A stretch of 63,805 nucleotides of DNA from an uncultured cyanobacterium (GCA_903887375.1 CAISPN010000019.1:1-63805), one strand, 5' to 3'. Shown: positions 9,850-19,454, numbered from the stretch's first letter. Notes: generated by a model from the letters alone, not told the origin. Made by a program: numbers and translations.

Positions 9850-10482
9850 TCACCTGATTAAATGGTGCTCTAGGGCAAAGCGAACTAATTCAGCGCGGTT
9901 ATTACTCTCGGCTTTGCGCAGTAGGCTACTGACATATTTTTCGACTGTCTTGGGACTGAGAAACAGCCTTTGTCCTATTTCAATATTGGATAGGCCTTTG
10001 CTGATGAGTTTGAGAACTTCTTGCTCCCTATTAGAAAGAGCTAAACTGGTATATTCTATTATCAATTCTTCATTTTTAGCAGCAGCATAGTGCTTATTGG
10101 CTTGAAAAAGCATAGATCTCTCTAAAAGATTTTTAACCACAGCACCAAGCTCTTCTATCTCAAATGGTTTGGGTAAATAGACATCACAGCCATTTTGATA
10201 ACCCTTAATCCTTTCTTTTGTACTATTAAACTCTGTTAAAAAAATTACTGGCAACAGTCTAAATTGGGGTTTTTGGCGAATTTGCTTAATCAACTGGTAA
10301 CCATCTACCTGGGGCATTTTGATATCAGAAATCACCAAATGAGGAAGATAACTATCTAGCAGTTCTAGGGCAACTAGACCATTATTGGCAACTAGGACAT
10401 AGTAGCCAGATATTTCCAAATAGTCTTTGATGAGCAAACATATATCCTGATCATCATCAGCTAGTAGGATAGGTAGGGGCAT
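9850..10482 (-). CDS. NarL/LuxR-type response regulator (Rre1/Ycf29-like)
   Basis: The 210-residue protein has an N-terminal receiver domain (acidic DDD at about 8-10, phospho-acceptor Asp in LVISDIKMP, conserved Lys in LPKPFEI) and a C-terminal LuxR helix-turn-helix (LSNREQEVLKLISKGLSNIE). The YQNGCDVYLPKPFEIEEL stretch and the FALEHHL end resemble Rre1, the cyanobacterial homologue of plastid Ycf29, a stress and redox regulator paired with Hik2 in model strains. I start it at ATG 10482, where MPLPILLADDDQ gives a normal receiver, rather than at the longer frame. It lies 2 bp after the GldG-like gene, implying translational coupling. Confidence 0.85.
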   Translation of the reverse strand: MPLPILLADDDQDICLLIKDYLEISGYYVLVANNGLVALELLDSYLPHLVISDIKMPQVDGYQLIKQIRQKPQFRLLPVIFLTEFNSTKERIKGYQNGCDVYLPKPFEIEELGAVVKNLLERSMLFQANKHYAAAKNEELIIEYTSLALSNREQEVLKLISKGLSNIEIGQRLFLSPKTVEKYVSSLLRKAESNNRAELVRFALEHHLIR

Positions 10483-10484
10483 TT

Positions 10485-12035
10485 TTATCTTCTCTTCCAC
10501 CAGGATGCTATGGCCAGTATAAGGCCTAGCAAAGGAAAAAGAAGAATAGACAACCAAAATAAACTAGAAAATTGCGCAGAAGTTAAAACAATGCGTCTGT
10601 TCTGACTTTCGCGAGCTCTAATCGAGAGATTGGCTTGATCTCCTTCGTTGAGCCATTGGACAGAATTGATGAAAAAATCACCATCTAAAAGAGTAGTAAA
10701 CCAGCCATTAGTTGCAAATGTAGAATTGCCTACCACCACCAATTTAGATTCTTTATTTTCTTTTAGTTTGCGCTTGAGGGCTACTCCAATATCAAAAGGT
10801 CCAGCAAGATCAGTTTGTGGATTAAATGTAATTTTGTCTGAATTTCTACTGGCGCTTGCCCAAGTTTTATTATCAGTAATCAACAGGGGATTGGCCTCGA
10901 CTCCTTTGACTTTAATGGTACCTATAGCTCTGGTTAAAGGAAAAATAGAATTGCCATTTTTTAAAGGTTTAGTAATAGGATGCTCACCATATTGAAAAAT
11001 TACTGGAGATTCTGGACCTACACCAATTTGACTACCGCGGCTTGAGGCATCAACTACTAATCTAGGATCAAGTTTGACTCCCCATTGATCTAGAAAAGGA
11101 TCAAGGCCCGGATCAATCCAGGGATCAACTAGTAGCAGTACATTGCCTCCTTGATCGCTATATTGCTTGATTAAATCAGCTTCAGGCTTTAAGAGCTTTT
11201 TTTTCGGGCCTATGATCAATATACTATTGATATCTTTGGGAAACTTTGCTTCTTGGGCTAGGTTGAGCGCTTTTACTATATAGCCCTTATCTTTGAGAAT
11301 AGCAACAGCTTCAGAGATACTATCTTTACCCGGAAGTAAGCTTGGTTCTTGGTGCCCTTGTAGTATATAGATAGTCTGCTGGGAATTTTTGACGATTCGC
11401 TCTAGAGTGCTGGTTAGTTTAACTTCTGAGATCCTATCTAGGGTTTGTCCTTTGGGATCGAGTTGCAGGTTTTGAACTAGTAGCTTTTTATCGGCATATT
11501 GTAAATATACTGACCCTAGCGATTTAACAGCAAATTGCCTAGCTAGAGCAGGTCTGATTTCAGGATCGACAAATTCATATTGAAAATTGGGGCTCAAGTG
11601 AGCATAGCTATTGAGGAGTTCTCTATCATCTGGATCTGGTTGTGCCCTTAAAAAAACATAAGCTTTGGCATTTTGGGGTAAATTTTTGAGAATTTCTTGG
11701 CTCTGGGGAGCGAGTGTGTGAAGCTGATTTTTAGTTAAATCAATATGATAAGAATATCGAAAGGCTAAATAGTTAAGCAAAACCAAAATCACAAGAAAGG
11801 CTAAGCTCGAAAGTAGGATATTTGCGTTAGTTTGGGTAGATCTTTTAAGCCAGAATGCTTTATTGATAAAGAGAAAGCTTGCTAGCCAAACAATTAGCAA
11901 CGTTGCCCCAGCAGTAATTAAGCCTAAATAAAGAGGAGCGGATTGATTTGTAATAGCCTGAGCAACTAATCCAGCTACCAAAAAAAAGACAGATGGAATG
12001 AACAGATACTTAAGGTATAACCAATATTTACTCAC
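10485..12035 (-). CDS. GldG-family ABC-associated membrane protein
   Basis: A 516-residue protein with three N-terminal membrane helices (about 10-105), a large periplasmic/lumenal domain beginning HIDLTKNQLHTLAPQSQEIL, and one C-terminal helix (SLFWLSILLFPLLGLILAIA). This is the architecture of GldG/Mla-unrelated auxiliary subunits that usually accompany a GldA ATPase and GldF permease, with an inactive glutamine-amidotransferase-like fold. No ATPase or permease gene lies beside it here; the upstream gene is divergent. The substrate is unknown. It is tightly coupled to the downstream response regulator (2 bp). The LSITARES-like C-terminal RARESQNRRIVL segment is usual for the family. Confidence 0.8.
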   Translation of the reverse strand: MSKYWLYLKYLFIPSVFFLVAGLVAQAITNQSAPLYLGLITAGATLLIVWLASFLFINKAFWLKRSTQTNANILLSSLAFLVILVLLNYLAFRYSYHIDLTKNQLHTLAPQSQEILKNLPQNAKAYVFLRAQPDPDDRELLNSYAHLSPNFQYEFVDPEIRPALARQFAVKSLGSVYLQYADKKLLVQNLQLDPKGQTLDRISEVKLTSTLERIVKNSQQTIYILQGHQEPSLLPGKDSISEAVAILKDKGYIVKALNLAQEAKFPKDINSILIIGPKKKLLKPEADLIKQYSDQGGNVLLLVDPWIDPGLDPFLDQWGVKLDPRLVVDASSRGSQIGVGPESPVIFQYGEHPITKPLKNGNSIFPLTRAIGTIKVKGVEANPLLITDNKTWASASRNSDKITFNPQTDLAGPFDIGVALKRKLKENKESKLVVVGNSTFATNGWFTTLLDGDFFINSVQWLNEGDQANLSIRARESQNRRIVLTSAQFSSLFWLSILLFPLLGLILAIASWWKRR

Positions 12036-12098
12036 AGACCCAGAGCTGCTAAAGAACGTATATGATCATAGCATTGCTCTGAATCTTTGCTCTTTTGT

Positions 12099-13157
12099 AT
12101 GCATTACAAAAAATTGTTATTTGTTTCAACCCCGGTAGGTCCTCTAGGTGGAGGTACTGGAGGTGGAGTAGAGTTGACTCTCTATAATTGCGTCAAGGCA
12201 TTACAAAAAAGAGGTTATTTTATTGATGTTGTTGCACCTTTAGGCTCTAAACTCGAAGGTGTTTCGCTTCATCAGATTCCGGGAGAATTGGAAAAATCCA
12301 TACAAGAGCAATCTCCTGCAGATCCGATTACCGTATACAATAATTCTGTATTGTCAAATATGTGGCAATATGTTCGTGAAATTGAGCAAGATTATGATTT
12401 AATAGTCAATTTTTCTTTTGATTGGCTACCACTCTACTTAACTCCTTTTTTAAAAAAAAATGTAGCTCATCTTATTAGCATGGGTTCGCTCTCTAACGTA
12501 ATCAATACAGCTATTGAAAAAGTTTTAAAACACTTTCCCTATACTGTTGCAGTTCATGGAAAAATCCAAGCAAAAACATTTTCTTTCTGTGATCAACTCT
12601 TATGTTTAGGCAATGGATTAGATATAGATCAATATCAATTTTGCGCTCAGCCTCAAGATTATCTAGCCTGGGTTGGTAGAATTTCACCTGAAAAAGGATT
12701 AGAAGATGCAGTTGCTGCAGCGCAATTAAGCAATATTCCTTTAAGAATATTTGGCCTGATGCAGAATCGCGATTACTTTGATAGGATATGTGCAAGCTAT
12801 CCAAATGCTCCAATAGAATATGGGGGTTTTTTATCAACTGCGCAGCTTCAAGATCAGCTGAAATTTGCACGCGTTCTTTTGATGACTCCCCACTGGGTAG
12901 AGGCTTTCGGCAATGTAGCGATAGAAGCTATGGCCTGCGGTGTTCCGGTGATTGCTTATCGAAGAGGTGGACCTACTGAAATTGTGCAAGATGGTAAAAC
13001 AGGTTATTTGGTAGAACCAGATGATATTTCAGCAATAGTATCAGCAATATCTCGCATAGATAAAATTGACCGTTGGCTATGTAGAGAACAAGCCCAACTT
13101 TTCTATTCTCTTGATTCATTGGGTCAGCGTCTAGAATCTTGGTTTAATAAGATTTAG
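12099..13157 (+). CDS. Family 4 glycosyltransferase
   Basis: This 352-residue GT-B protein has the N-terminal glycine-rich loop of family 4 enzymes (VSTPVGPLGGGTGGGVELTL) and the C-terminal donor-binding segment AIEAMACGVPVIAYRRGGPT followed by DGKTGYLVEPDD. It should transfer a sugar from a nucleotide donor to a cell-surface or small-molecule acceptor; the acceptor cannot be read from sequence. ATG 12099 (MHYKKLLFVSTP) was preferred over a TTG four codons upstream. It is divergent from the GldG-like gene and converges, with a 4-bp overlap, on the HNH gene. No other polysaccharide genes are adjacent. Confidence 0.85.
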   Translation: MHYKKLLFVSTPVGPLGGGTGGGVELTLYNCVKALQKRGYFIDVVAPLGSKLEGVSLHQIPGELEKSIQEQSPADPITVYNNSVLSNMWQYVREIEQDYDLIVNFSFDWLPLYLTPFLKKNVAHLISMGSLSNVINTAIEKVLKHFPYTVAVHGKIQAKTFSFCDQLLCLGNGLDIDQYQFCAQPQDYLAWVGRISPEKGLEDAVAAAQLSNIPLRIFGLMQNRDYFDRICASYPNAPIEYGGFLSTAQLQDQLKFARVLLMTPHWVEAFGNVAIEAMACGVPVIAYRRGGPTEIVQDGKTGYLVEPDDISAIVSAISRIDKIDRWLCREQAQLFYSLDSLGQRLESWFNKI

Positions 13158-13603
13158 ACATTCTTTTTCAATCTATTGGCAATTACAGATCTATATTGGT
13201 GCGAATCTTTGCCATAGGTATACTCAATAAAGTATTCATAGGCAGCCCAAGAATAACCTTTTTTTTCTTGATTACAATGTCTACAAATTACCCAGAGGTT
13301 ATTTTCATCAAAAACAAGATGTTTGGCTAAAAGTTTGGGGTGTTTGTGATCTAGGGTGGGATGAGATGGATCATCGGGATGAGTGTAGTAATTCATGGTC
13401 TGTTTACATACTGGGCAGTCCCAGTCATGCCGAGAGCGCCGCATTTGCTTTCCTTTTGGACCATCGGTATATTCATTCCATTGTTTGATCAGCTCATTGT
13501 AGTTATTAAAATCTTTGATTGATTCTCTAACTTTCTTATTAGATGCCTTGTTTTGGGCAATGAGCTCTTTGATATCTACTACATCATCATCTTCAATATT
13601 CAT
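13154..13603 (-). CDS. HNH endonuclease
   Basis: A 149-residue protein with a classic HNH/zinc module: CPVCKQ (about 82-87), a histidine-rich TLDHKHPKLLAKHLVFDENN catalytic segment (about 102-122), and CRHCNQEKKG (about 126-135). The paired CxxC motifs bind structural zinc and the DH...N residues form the metal-dependent nuclease site. The N-terminus is acidic then helical. It ends the minus-strand block 14822-13154 of small unrecognised genes, 14 bp after the previous one. Free-standing HNH proteins occur in phage, homing and defence settings; here the partners are unknown, so the role stays open. Confidence 0.85.
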   Translation of the reverse strand: MNIEDDDVVDIKELIAQNKASNKKVRESIKDFNNYNELIKQWNEYTDGPKGKQMRRSRHDWDCPVCKQTMNYYTHPDDPSHPTLDHKHPKLLAKHLVFDENNLWVICRHCNQEKKGYSWAAYEYFIEYTYGKDSHQYRSVIANRLKKNV

Positions 13604-13617
13604 ACCACAAATACTCT

Positions 13618-14007
13618 TTAGCCCAACTGTACAACATTGTTTTTGTTGGGTTTTGTAGATTTTTTGCCTTTTGATTTTTTAAGATTTTGATAGTCGCTGA
13701 TATGAGCAAGTTTACCAGAAGCTTCAGCCTTAACTTCAGCTAACATCTGGCTTTTGAAGGCTTCCCACTGGTTTAGACTTTCGGCAACTATCTGATTTGA
13801 CTTTTGGTTAGCTTCTAAAGCTTGGGCGATTGTCTGCTGAAAACTGAGATCGTTTTGCTGGCTTAGGTTTTGGGCAATTTGCTCCCAAGAAGATTTTTTT
13901 CTTAGATCAAGCCCTTTAACTAAATCAGCATGTTGTTTTTTGAGCTGCTGGCTATTTTCCAGGAGTAACTCTTTAAATATAGCTTCTTTAAGTTCTTGTA
14001 GTTTCAT
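13618..14007 (-). CDS. Small coiled-coil protein of unknown function
   Basis: A 129-residue, Gln/Lys-rich, strongly helical protein with no recognised family. Hydrophobic heptads run through LKEAIFKELLLENSQQLKKQ and the region up to about residue 100; the C-terminus is basic (KKSKGKKSTKPNKNN), which would suit nucleic-acid or surface binding. It starts 1 bp after the gene at 14009 and is followed after 14 bp by the HNH gene, so the three form one tight operon. A function tied to the nuclease is an inference from context only. Confidence 0.6.
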   Translation of the reverse strand: MKLQELKEAIFKELLLENSQQLKKQHADLVKGLDLRKKSSWEQIAQNLSQQNDLSFQQTIAQALEANQKSNQIVAESLNQWEAFKSQMLAEVKAEASGKLAHISDYQNLKKSKGKKSTKPNKNNVVQLG

Positions 14008-14008
14008 A

Positions 14009-14428
14009 TCAAGACCAAAGACTTTTGTGAATAAGATCCCAAATCAGTTCTAGATCTTGTTTGATGTGGATTTGGGAGATAGGTTTGGTTAAAAGAGAAC
14101 GAATAGCTCTAGCAATATTTGCTAGTTTAGCATCTGATTCATTTTTGATAAAGTCAATCTGTTCATCAGCATATTTAACAACCTGTGACTTTTCTCTTCC
14201 AAGTCTTCTGTTACTATTCTGAAGACGTTTGTCTTTTGCAAGAGCAATTTGGCAAAACTTTTGACCTGCACTTGTTTGAGTTAAAAATTGATATAGCTGA
14301 ATAATTTCCTCAGCGGTGAGTCCTTTGAGGTACTCCTTATCTAGTCCAGTGATCTGTTTGAATTGATCTTCAAGTTCTTTTCTAGTAGAAACATTTGGCT
14401 CGTTTTCAAATTGGTAGGCACTATTCAT
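14009..14428 (-). CDS. Small helical protein of unknown function
   Basis: A 139-residue, charged, largely alpha-helical protein, not recognised. Features that can be seen: an acidic N-terminus, a GLTAEEIIQLYQFLTQTSAG segment near the middle, and a basic stretch RLQNSNRRLGREK around residue 70. There is no signal peptide or membrane helix. It is the second gene of the minus-strand accessory block and sits 1 bp from the coiled-coil gene, which suggests that the two products are made together. A 94-bp gap separates it from 14523. Confidence 0.6.
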   Translation of the reverse strand: MNSAYQFENEPNVSTRKELEDQFKQITGLDKEYLKGLTAEEIIQLYQFLTQTSAGQKFCQIALAKDKRLQNSNRRLGREKSQVVKYADEQIDFIKNESDAKLANIARAIRSLLTKPISQIHIKQDLELIWDLIHKSLWS

Positions 14429-14522
14429 AGTCTGTAAACTGGTAGATTTATGCTAATAAAACTGTTTTGAGTATATTTTACCTGATCTACCAGCGAAAAA
14501 TCATATGATCTTAAAATTTTTT

Positions 14523-14822
14523 TCAGGCTACATAGCCAATAGAAACAATGCCAAGTTTTTTGTGAGTTTCGGTATTAGCCTGGAGATAAAGCTCAACTCT
14601 CTCTACTAGATTTTTATCAAAAGCATCTTTGCGGTGATAGAGCAACCTAGCAAAAACGCTAGCGGGCAGGCCGTAGCGTTCGTAGTGAGTATGCAGATAG
14701 TCAATAATATACTTTTCATCTGTTCTGTTTCGTTTGAGACAAGCCCTCGCGCAGTCTATAGCTAGGTTGTTGGAAAGATTCCAATATTTATCTTGTTGCT
14801 TTTGAGTCAGAGATCTTTGCAT
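14523..14822 (-). CDS. Small basic protein of unknown function
   Basis: A 99-residue protein with a charged helical body (ARACLKRNRTDEKYIIDYLH) and a less charged C-terminus (LGIVSIGYVA). No family was recognised. It lies first in the minus-strand block that continues with two helical proteins and an HNH nuclease. A 94-bp gap to the next gene leaves room for a separate promoter. Its codon use looks ordinary for the window. Because it is short and isolated from known families its reality rests on an intact frame and its collinearity with the other block genes. Confidence 0.5.
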   Translation of the reverse strand: MQRSLTQKQQDKYWNLSNNLAIDCARACLKRNRTDEKYIIDYLHTHYERYGLPASVFARLLYHRKDAFDKNLVERVELYLQANTETHKKLGIVSIGYVA

Positions 14823-14954
14823 ATTATGACCGCATCCTTTTCAAGTTTGTTTATAGTAATCTTTGCTAGGGATTCTACAATATTTTTTTTGAGATAGAGA
14901 GTATAAAATTTATCTTTTTTAAATTTTCTGAACTATCCCAATAAAGTACGATAT
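14823..14954. other. AT-rich gap upstream of the accessory block
   Basis: This stretch is AT-rich with several poly-T/poly-A runs and no reading frame of note. It probably carries the promoter of the minus-strand block that begins at 14822; no clear -35/-10 pair can be picked with confidence. Confidence 0.3.
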
Positions 14955-14976
14955 AAAAAAAGCCCCTATCTGGGGC
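14955..14976 (-). terminator. Intrinsic terminator of the DUF4126 gene
   Basis: On the minus strand a perfect 5-bp GC stem, GCCCC/GGGGC with loop AGATA (14962-14976), is followed by seven T. It lies 21 bp after the stop of the DUF4126 gene and before the accessory block, so it should separate the two transcripts. Confidence 0.75.
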
Positions 14977-14996
14977 ATGGCTGTTGAATAAAAATT

Positions 14997-15593
14997 TTAA
15001 TAACTTCTACTTAACCAGAAAGTCTTAAACTTGTTACCAAAAACAAGAAATAATCCTAGGATTAACAAACCAGAAACTACAGGTATCGTCATTGCCAGAA
15101 AAGGCAGAGTAGCTGCAGTGACAAGCTCTAAAGTAGCAAGAATTGGATTGGCTAAACCACCAGTAGTAGCGCTAGAGCCCAAACGGAAAAAACTAGTTAG
15201 TCCCTTGATTAACCCAGCTGAACCACCACCAGCAATCACAGCCAAAGTCCATTGAATCATGGGATTCATATCTGCAGGTACTGAAGCTGCAGTAATAAAA
15301 GTGCCTACTGCCGCGGCCATAGGTGTAGCTATAGTATCAAGCAGATTATCAAGCCAGGGAACATAATAGGCAATCACTTCAATTGCGCTGGCAACAGCCA
15401 ACATTATTAAAGATTGCTCACTATCTAACCAGCTCAACCCAGCAGGCAAAGACCAATGGCCCAGAACTGAAAATAAACTAACCATGAAAAGGGGAACGAA
15501 TACTCTAAAACCGCAGGCGGCGCTTAGAGTAATTCCTAGCAATATACTAATGAGATCACTAGTGGCAGTATCGATTGAGGCAATGTGCATCAT
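14997..15593 (-). CDS. DUF4126 membrane protein
   Basis: A 198-residue polytopic protein with the DUF4126 hallmark SAACGFRVFVPLFMVSL near residue 25 and a glycine/serine-rich AVIAGGGSAGLIKGLTSFFR loop near 120-139. Four to five hydrophobic helices are evident. The family is widespread in bacteria with no established function. Two consecutive ATG codons (15593 and 15590) could serve as start. The gene is monocistronic, ended by the hairpin at 14955, and divergent from the gene at 15763. Confidence 0.8.
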   Translation of the reverse strand: MMHIASIDTATSDLISILLGITLSAACGFRVFVPLFMVSLFSVLGHWSLPAGLSWLDSEQSLIMLAVASAIEVIAYYVPWLDNLLDTIATPMAAAVGTFITAASVPADMNPMIQWTLAVIAGGGSAGLIKGLTSFFRLGSSATTGGLANPILATLELVTAATLPFLAMTIPVVSGLLILGLFLVFGNKFKTFWLSRSY

Positions 15594-15762
15594 AAATACT
15601 TAAGTTGAATAATAATACTCATTATGAAAAACTTTACAAACTTTGCCTAGTAGGGTTAACACTGCGCAAGAGGTGGGTTTTCTTGTATAGCCTTATTGGA
15701 GATATTAAGCCAAGATCAAAGATATACAAATCCATTAAATGGTTTTAGGAGATTAATCAATT

Positions 15763-16179
15763 ATGTCTGAGCATGAAAATATCCCAGAAGTTGTAAATGT
15801 TGAATCTGAAGTTGTAGAAGAAAGCAAACATGAAAGTAACCTCAATAGCGCTTTTGTTGAGCTTTTCAAAGCTATTAAGCAAGAGAAACTGATTCCTGTT
15901 GTTGAACATTTTGCCCGTAGACTCCAGGAAGAATGGTTGAGCTTAGATAGTAAATGGAGTCAGCAATATGGTGAAGGCTATCAAAACCTGAAAAAAAACG
16001 TAGAAACTTTTAGCACCAACTATCAAAGCCAAAAAACACAGTTCCAAAACGATGGGATCAACCCTCTTGAGCAAAAACAAAGCCAATGGGAAAATAAAGC
16101 CAGTGAATTTGCCGTATTTGTCGCCCAAAAGGAACAACAACTCAAAGCGCGTTTGCTAGAGAAATGGCAGAGGGGTTAA
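15763..16179 (+). CDS. Acidic coiled-coil protein, conserved hypothetical
   Basis: A 138-residue soluble protein with an acidic low-complexity N-terminus (about residues 1-25, Glu/Val rich) and then a long amphipathic helical region up to the end (LKKNVETFSTNYQSQKTQFQ, KEQQLKARLLEKWQ). No family recognised. A good ribosome site (AGGAG) lies at 15749-15753. The next gene, at 16246, is on the same strand after 66 bp and could share the transcript that ends at the terminator at 16810. Confidence 0.65.
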   Translation: MSEHENIPEVVNVESEVVEESKHESNLNSAFVELFKAIKQEKLIPVVEHFARRLQEEWLSLDSKWSQQYGEGYQNLKKNVETFSTNYQSQKTQFQNDGINPLEQKQSQWENKASEFAVFVAQKEQQLKARLLEKWQRG

Positions 16180-16245
16180 TCTGAAGTTGCAGTCTTTTAT
16201 TACAAAGCTGCAACCAAATTTTTTTCTTAATAGGTAGGTATAGTG

Positions 16246-16770
16246 ATGAAAATCTCCAATGACAGCTTGATTCCTTTTGACCGCTCGCTAGTTTATCCTA
16301 CCTATCGAGATAAAATACTTGAACTAGTGCCCTATATGCCTAATATCACTTGGGTCAAAGTTAGATCACAAAGGCGCGAGGGACACATAACCTACTCTAT
16401 CAATGACTGGCAAGGCGGGGGAGATATTCCAGGGGCAGCTAGAGCAATACTCAGCGAAGATCTACTAGCCTGGAGTGAGCACAATACCTGGAATGAGGAA
16501 GAATTTACCCAAGATTGGTATATAAAAACTCATGCATTTAGTGAGGCGGTACAATGTGCCGGCACAACTCGTTTTCTAAAAGATAATGGCTCTACTAAAG
16601 TAGAAACTAGAGGTGAGCTAAGCATTGATCCTAGTCAAATTAAAGGCTTTCCCTCTTTTATGGTAGGGGGGATTGCCCATGTAGTAGAAGAGTTCTTAGC
16701 TAGCAAGATTCCCCCCAATTTGGTCCAAATGAGCGAGGGCGTATCTAGCTATTTGAGCAAAAATTCTTGA
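16246..16770 (+). CDS. SRPBCC/START-like protein (tentative)
   Basis: A 174-residue soluble protein whose alternating strands and a final amphipathic helix (GGIAHVVEEFLASKIPPNLV) resemble SRPBCC/START-like ligand-binding folds; the middle Trp-rich part (LLAWSEHNTWNEEEFTQDWY) would line a cavity. I cannot name a close family. GTG at 16243 immediately precedes ATG 16246; I use the ATG. It probably ends a two-gene unit with 15763, closed by the hairpin at 16810-16857. Confidence 0.6.
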   Translation: MKISNDSLIPFDRSLVYPTYRDKILELVPYMPNITWVKVRSQRREGHITYSINDWQGGGDIPGAARAILSEDLLAWSEHNTWNEEEFTQDWYIKTHAFSEAVQCAGTTRFLKDNGSTKVETRGELSIDPSQIKGFPSFMVGGIAHVVEEFLASKIPPNLVQMSEGVSSYLSKNS

Positions 16771-16809
16771 AATAATTCTTAACTTATGATAGTATGCTTG
16801 ACCTTACTT

Positions 16810-16857
16810 AAGATTTGAGTAATCCTGAACAATTACTGGCTAATCTCAAATCTTTTT
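16810..16857 (+). terminator. Intrinsic terminator with perfect 10-bp outer stem
   Basis: AAGATTTGAG (16810-16819) pairs exactly with CTCAAATCTT (16845-16854); a second small stem TAAT/ATTA lies inside the loop, and a T-run follows. It is 39 bp past the stop of the 16246 gene and is well placed to end that transcript. Confidence 0.75.
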
Positions 16858-16936
16858 CGGATTTTGTTCATGTTTAAATTTAAGTTTTTTTAATATTATT
16901 GGGCCTTTCATCGAAAAAGAGATAAAAAGAAATTAT

Positions 16937-16960
16937 AGAGAGTAAATACTCTCTTTTTTT
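16937..16960 (+). terminator. Terminator-like hairpin in the leader of the Ntn hydrolase gene
   Basis: AGAGAGT (16937-16943) pairs with ACTCTCT (16948-16954) around a 4-nt loop, followed by six T. It lies only 22 bp before the ATG at 16983 and 80 bp after an earlier terminator. It may end a short transcript starting in 16858-16936 or act as an attenuator for the downstream gene. Confidence 0.6.
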
Positions 16961-16982
16961 GTTTTGAAATAAATATCTTCTC

Positions 16983-18047
16983 ATGAAATTTCCTGCGCGT
17001 TTGTTGTCCCCATTTTTAGCAGCCTTAATGTTTTCTGGTAACGCTCAAGCTTGTTCACGCGTAACTTGGCTAGGTCCAGAGAATCAGGTTGTTACAGGGC
17101 GATCTATGGACTGGTTTTACGCCTTTAATGCTCATCTTTACATCTTTCCTCGGGGAACTGAGTTCAACGGAGCAGGTGGTCAGAATTCACTCAACTGGGT
17201 CAGTAAATATGGAACAGTTTCTACAGCCGGCACTGCAAATCCGGATGGGCCAATTGATGGAGTTTTTGATGGCATCAATGAAAAAGGATTAGTTGCCAAT
17301 CTTCTTTATCTAGGTGAGACCGACTTTGGATCATTACCTACCAACAATAAGCCACGTTTGTCTTTTGCCGCTTGGACGCAGTATGTACTATCTAATTATG
17401 CCACTGTCAATGAAGTGGTTGAGGCTTTTAAAGACAATCCCATCTACATAGTGCCAATAATGTTCGGGCCCGGTAAAAAGGTTCCGCCAACGGTGCATCT
17501 TTCAGTTTCAGACTCTAGCGGAGATTCAGCCATTTTTGAATTTATCAAAGGTAAATTGGTGATTCATCATAACCGCAAATATCAGGTAATGACCAATAGT
17601 CCAGCTTATGAGGAACAACTTGCTCTCAATGCCTATTGGAAAAAACAAGATGGCTCTAAAAATCTGCCAGGTTCTCATCTCTCTGAGGATCGCTTCGTCA
17701 GGGCTTCTTATTATCTGAGCAAATTACCACAGACTACTGATGAGCGCAAAGCAGTCGCTGGTGTGTTCAGTGTCATGCGAGATGTTTCGGTACCTTGGGG
17801 TCAGCCAGATCCAGAGCATCCCAATTTGGCACCTACCTATTGGCGCACTGTAGCTGATCAGAAAAATCTGCTTTATTTCTTTGAATCAACCTTGAGCCCT
17901 AATATTGTCTGGGTCAACCTGCATAAGCTTAACTTTAACCCCGGTTCTGGAATACGCAGCCTCAAAGTAGAGGATAACTATTCTCTAATAGGTGATGTTG
18001 ATAAAAACTTCCAGAGTGCTAAAGCAATAAATTTCTTAGCACCTTGA
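16983..18047 (+). CDS. Exported linear amide C-N hydrolase (choloylglycine hydrolase family)
   Basis: A 354-residue Ntn hydrolase. The signal peptide (LSPFLAALMFSGNAQA) ends directly before the nucleophile Cys24 of CSRVTW, so removal of the signal would expose the catalytic N-terminal cysteine. The conserved GRSMDWF motif follows, with Arg and Asp of the active site, and a central Asn (VMTNSPAYEEQL) typical of penicillin V acylase/bile-salt hydrolase relatives. In bacteria without bile these enzymes cleave other linear amides, including N-acyl-homoserine lactones, so the substrate is not fixed. It is a single-gene unit with a terminator-like hairpin in its leader. Confidence 0.88.
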   Translation: MKFPARLLSPFLAALMFSGNAQACSRVTWLGPENQVVTGRSMDWFYAFNAHLYIFPRGTEFNGAGGQNSLNWVSKYGTVSTAGTANPDGPIDGVFDGINEKGLVANLLYLGETDFGSLPTNNKPRLSFAAWTQYVLSNYATVNEVVEAFKDNPIYIVPIMFGPGKKVPPTVHLSVSDSSGDSAIFEFIKGKLVIHHNRKYQVMTNSPAYEEQLALNAYWKKQDGSKNLPGSHLSEDRFVRASYYLSKLPQTTDERKAVAGVFSVMRDVSVPWGQPDPEHPNLAPTYWRTVADQKNLLYFFESTLSPNIVWVNLHKLNFNPGSGIRSLKVEDNYSLIGDVDKNFQSAKAINFLAP

Positions 18048-18119
18048 CTGTTACAGTTGGTGAAGTAGCTGTCAGATTCAATTAAATAAACGTTAAATTG
18101 TTGAAAATGACGATTAGTT

Positions 18120-18152
18120 CCCGCCGTAAAGTTAGTATCATTTTGGGGCGGG
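18120..18152 (+). promoter_or_regulatory. GC-rich inverted repeat in the chlN leader
   Basis: CCCGCC (18120-18125) and GGCGGG (18147-18152) can pair around a 21-nt loop, 26 bp before the chlN ATG. It could be a weak terminator of the upstream hydrolase gene or a structure in the chlN leader. A ribosome site AGGA lies after it (18165-18168). Confidence 0.4.
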
Positions 18153-18163
18153 TGTTTATTTAA

Positions 18164-19432
<1,269 letters not shown>

Positions 19433-19454
19433 ATTATTTAATTTAAAAATTACT

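Noticed and set aside
13154-14822. Group II intron or homing intein around the HNH gene
   Set aside because: No reverse transcriptase, intron domain V/VI fold, or interrupted host gene could be seen.
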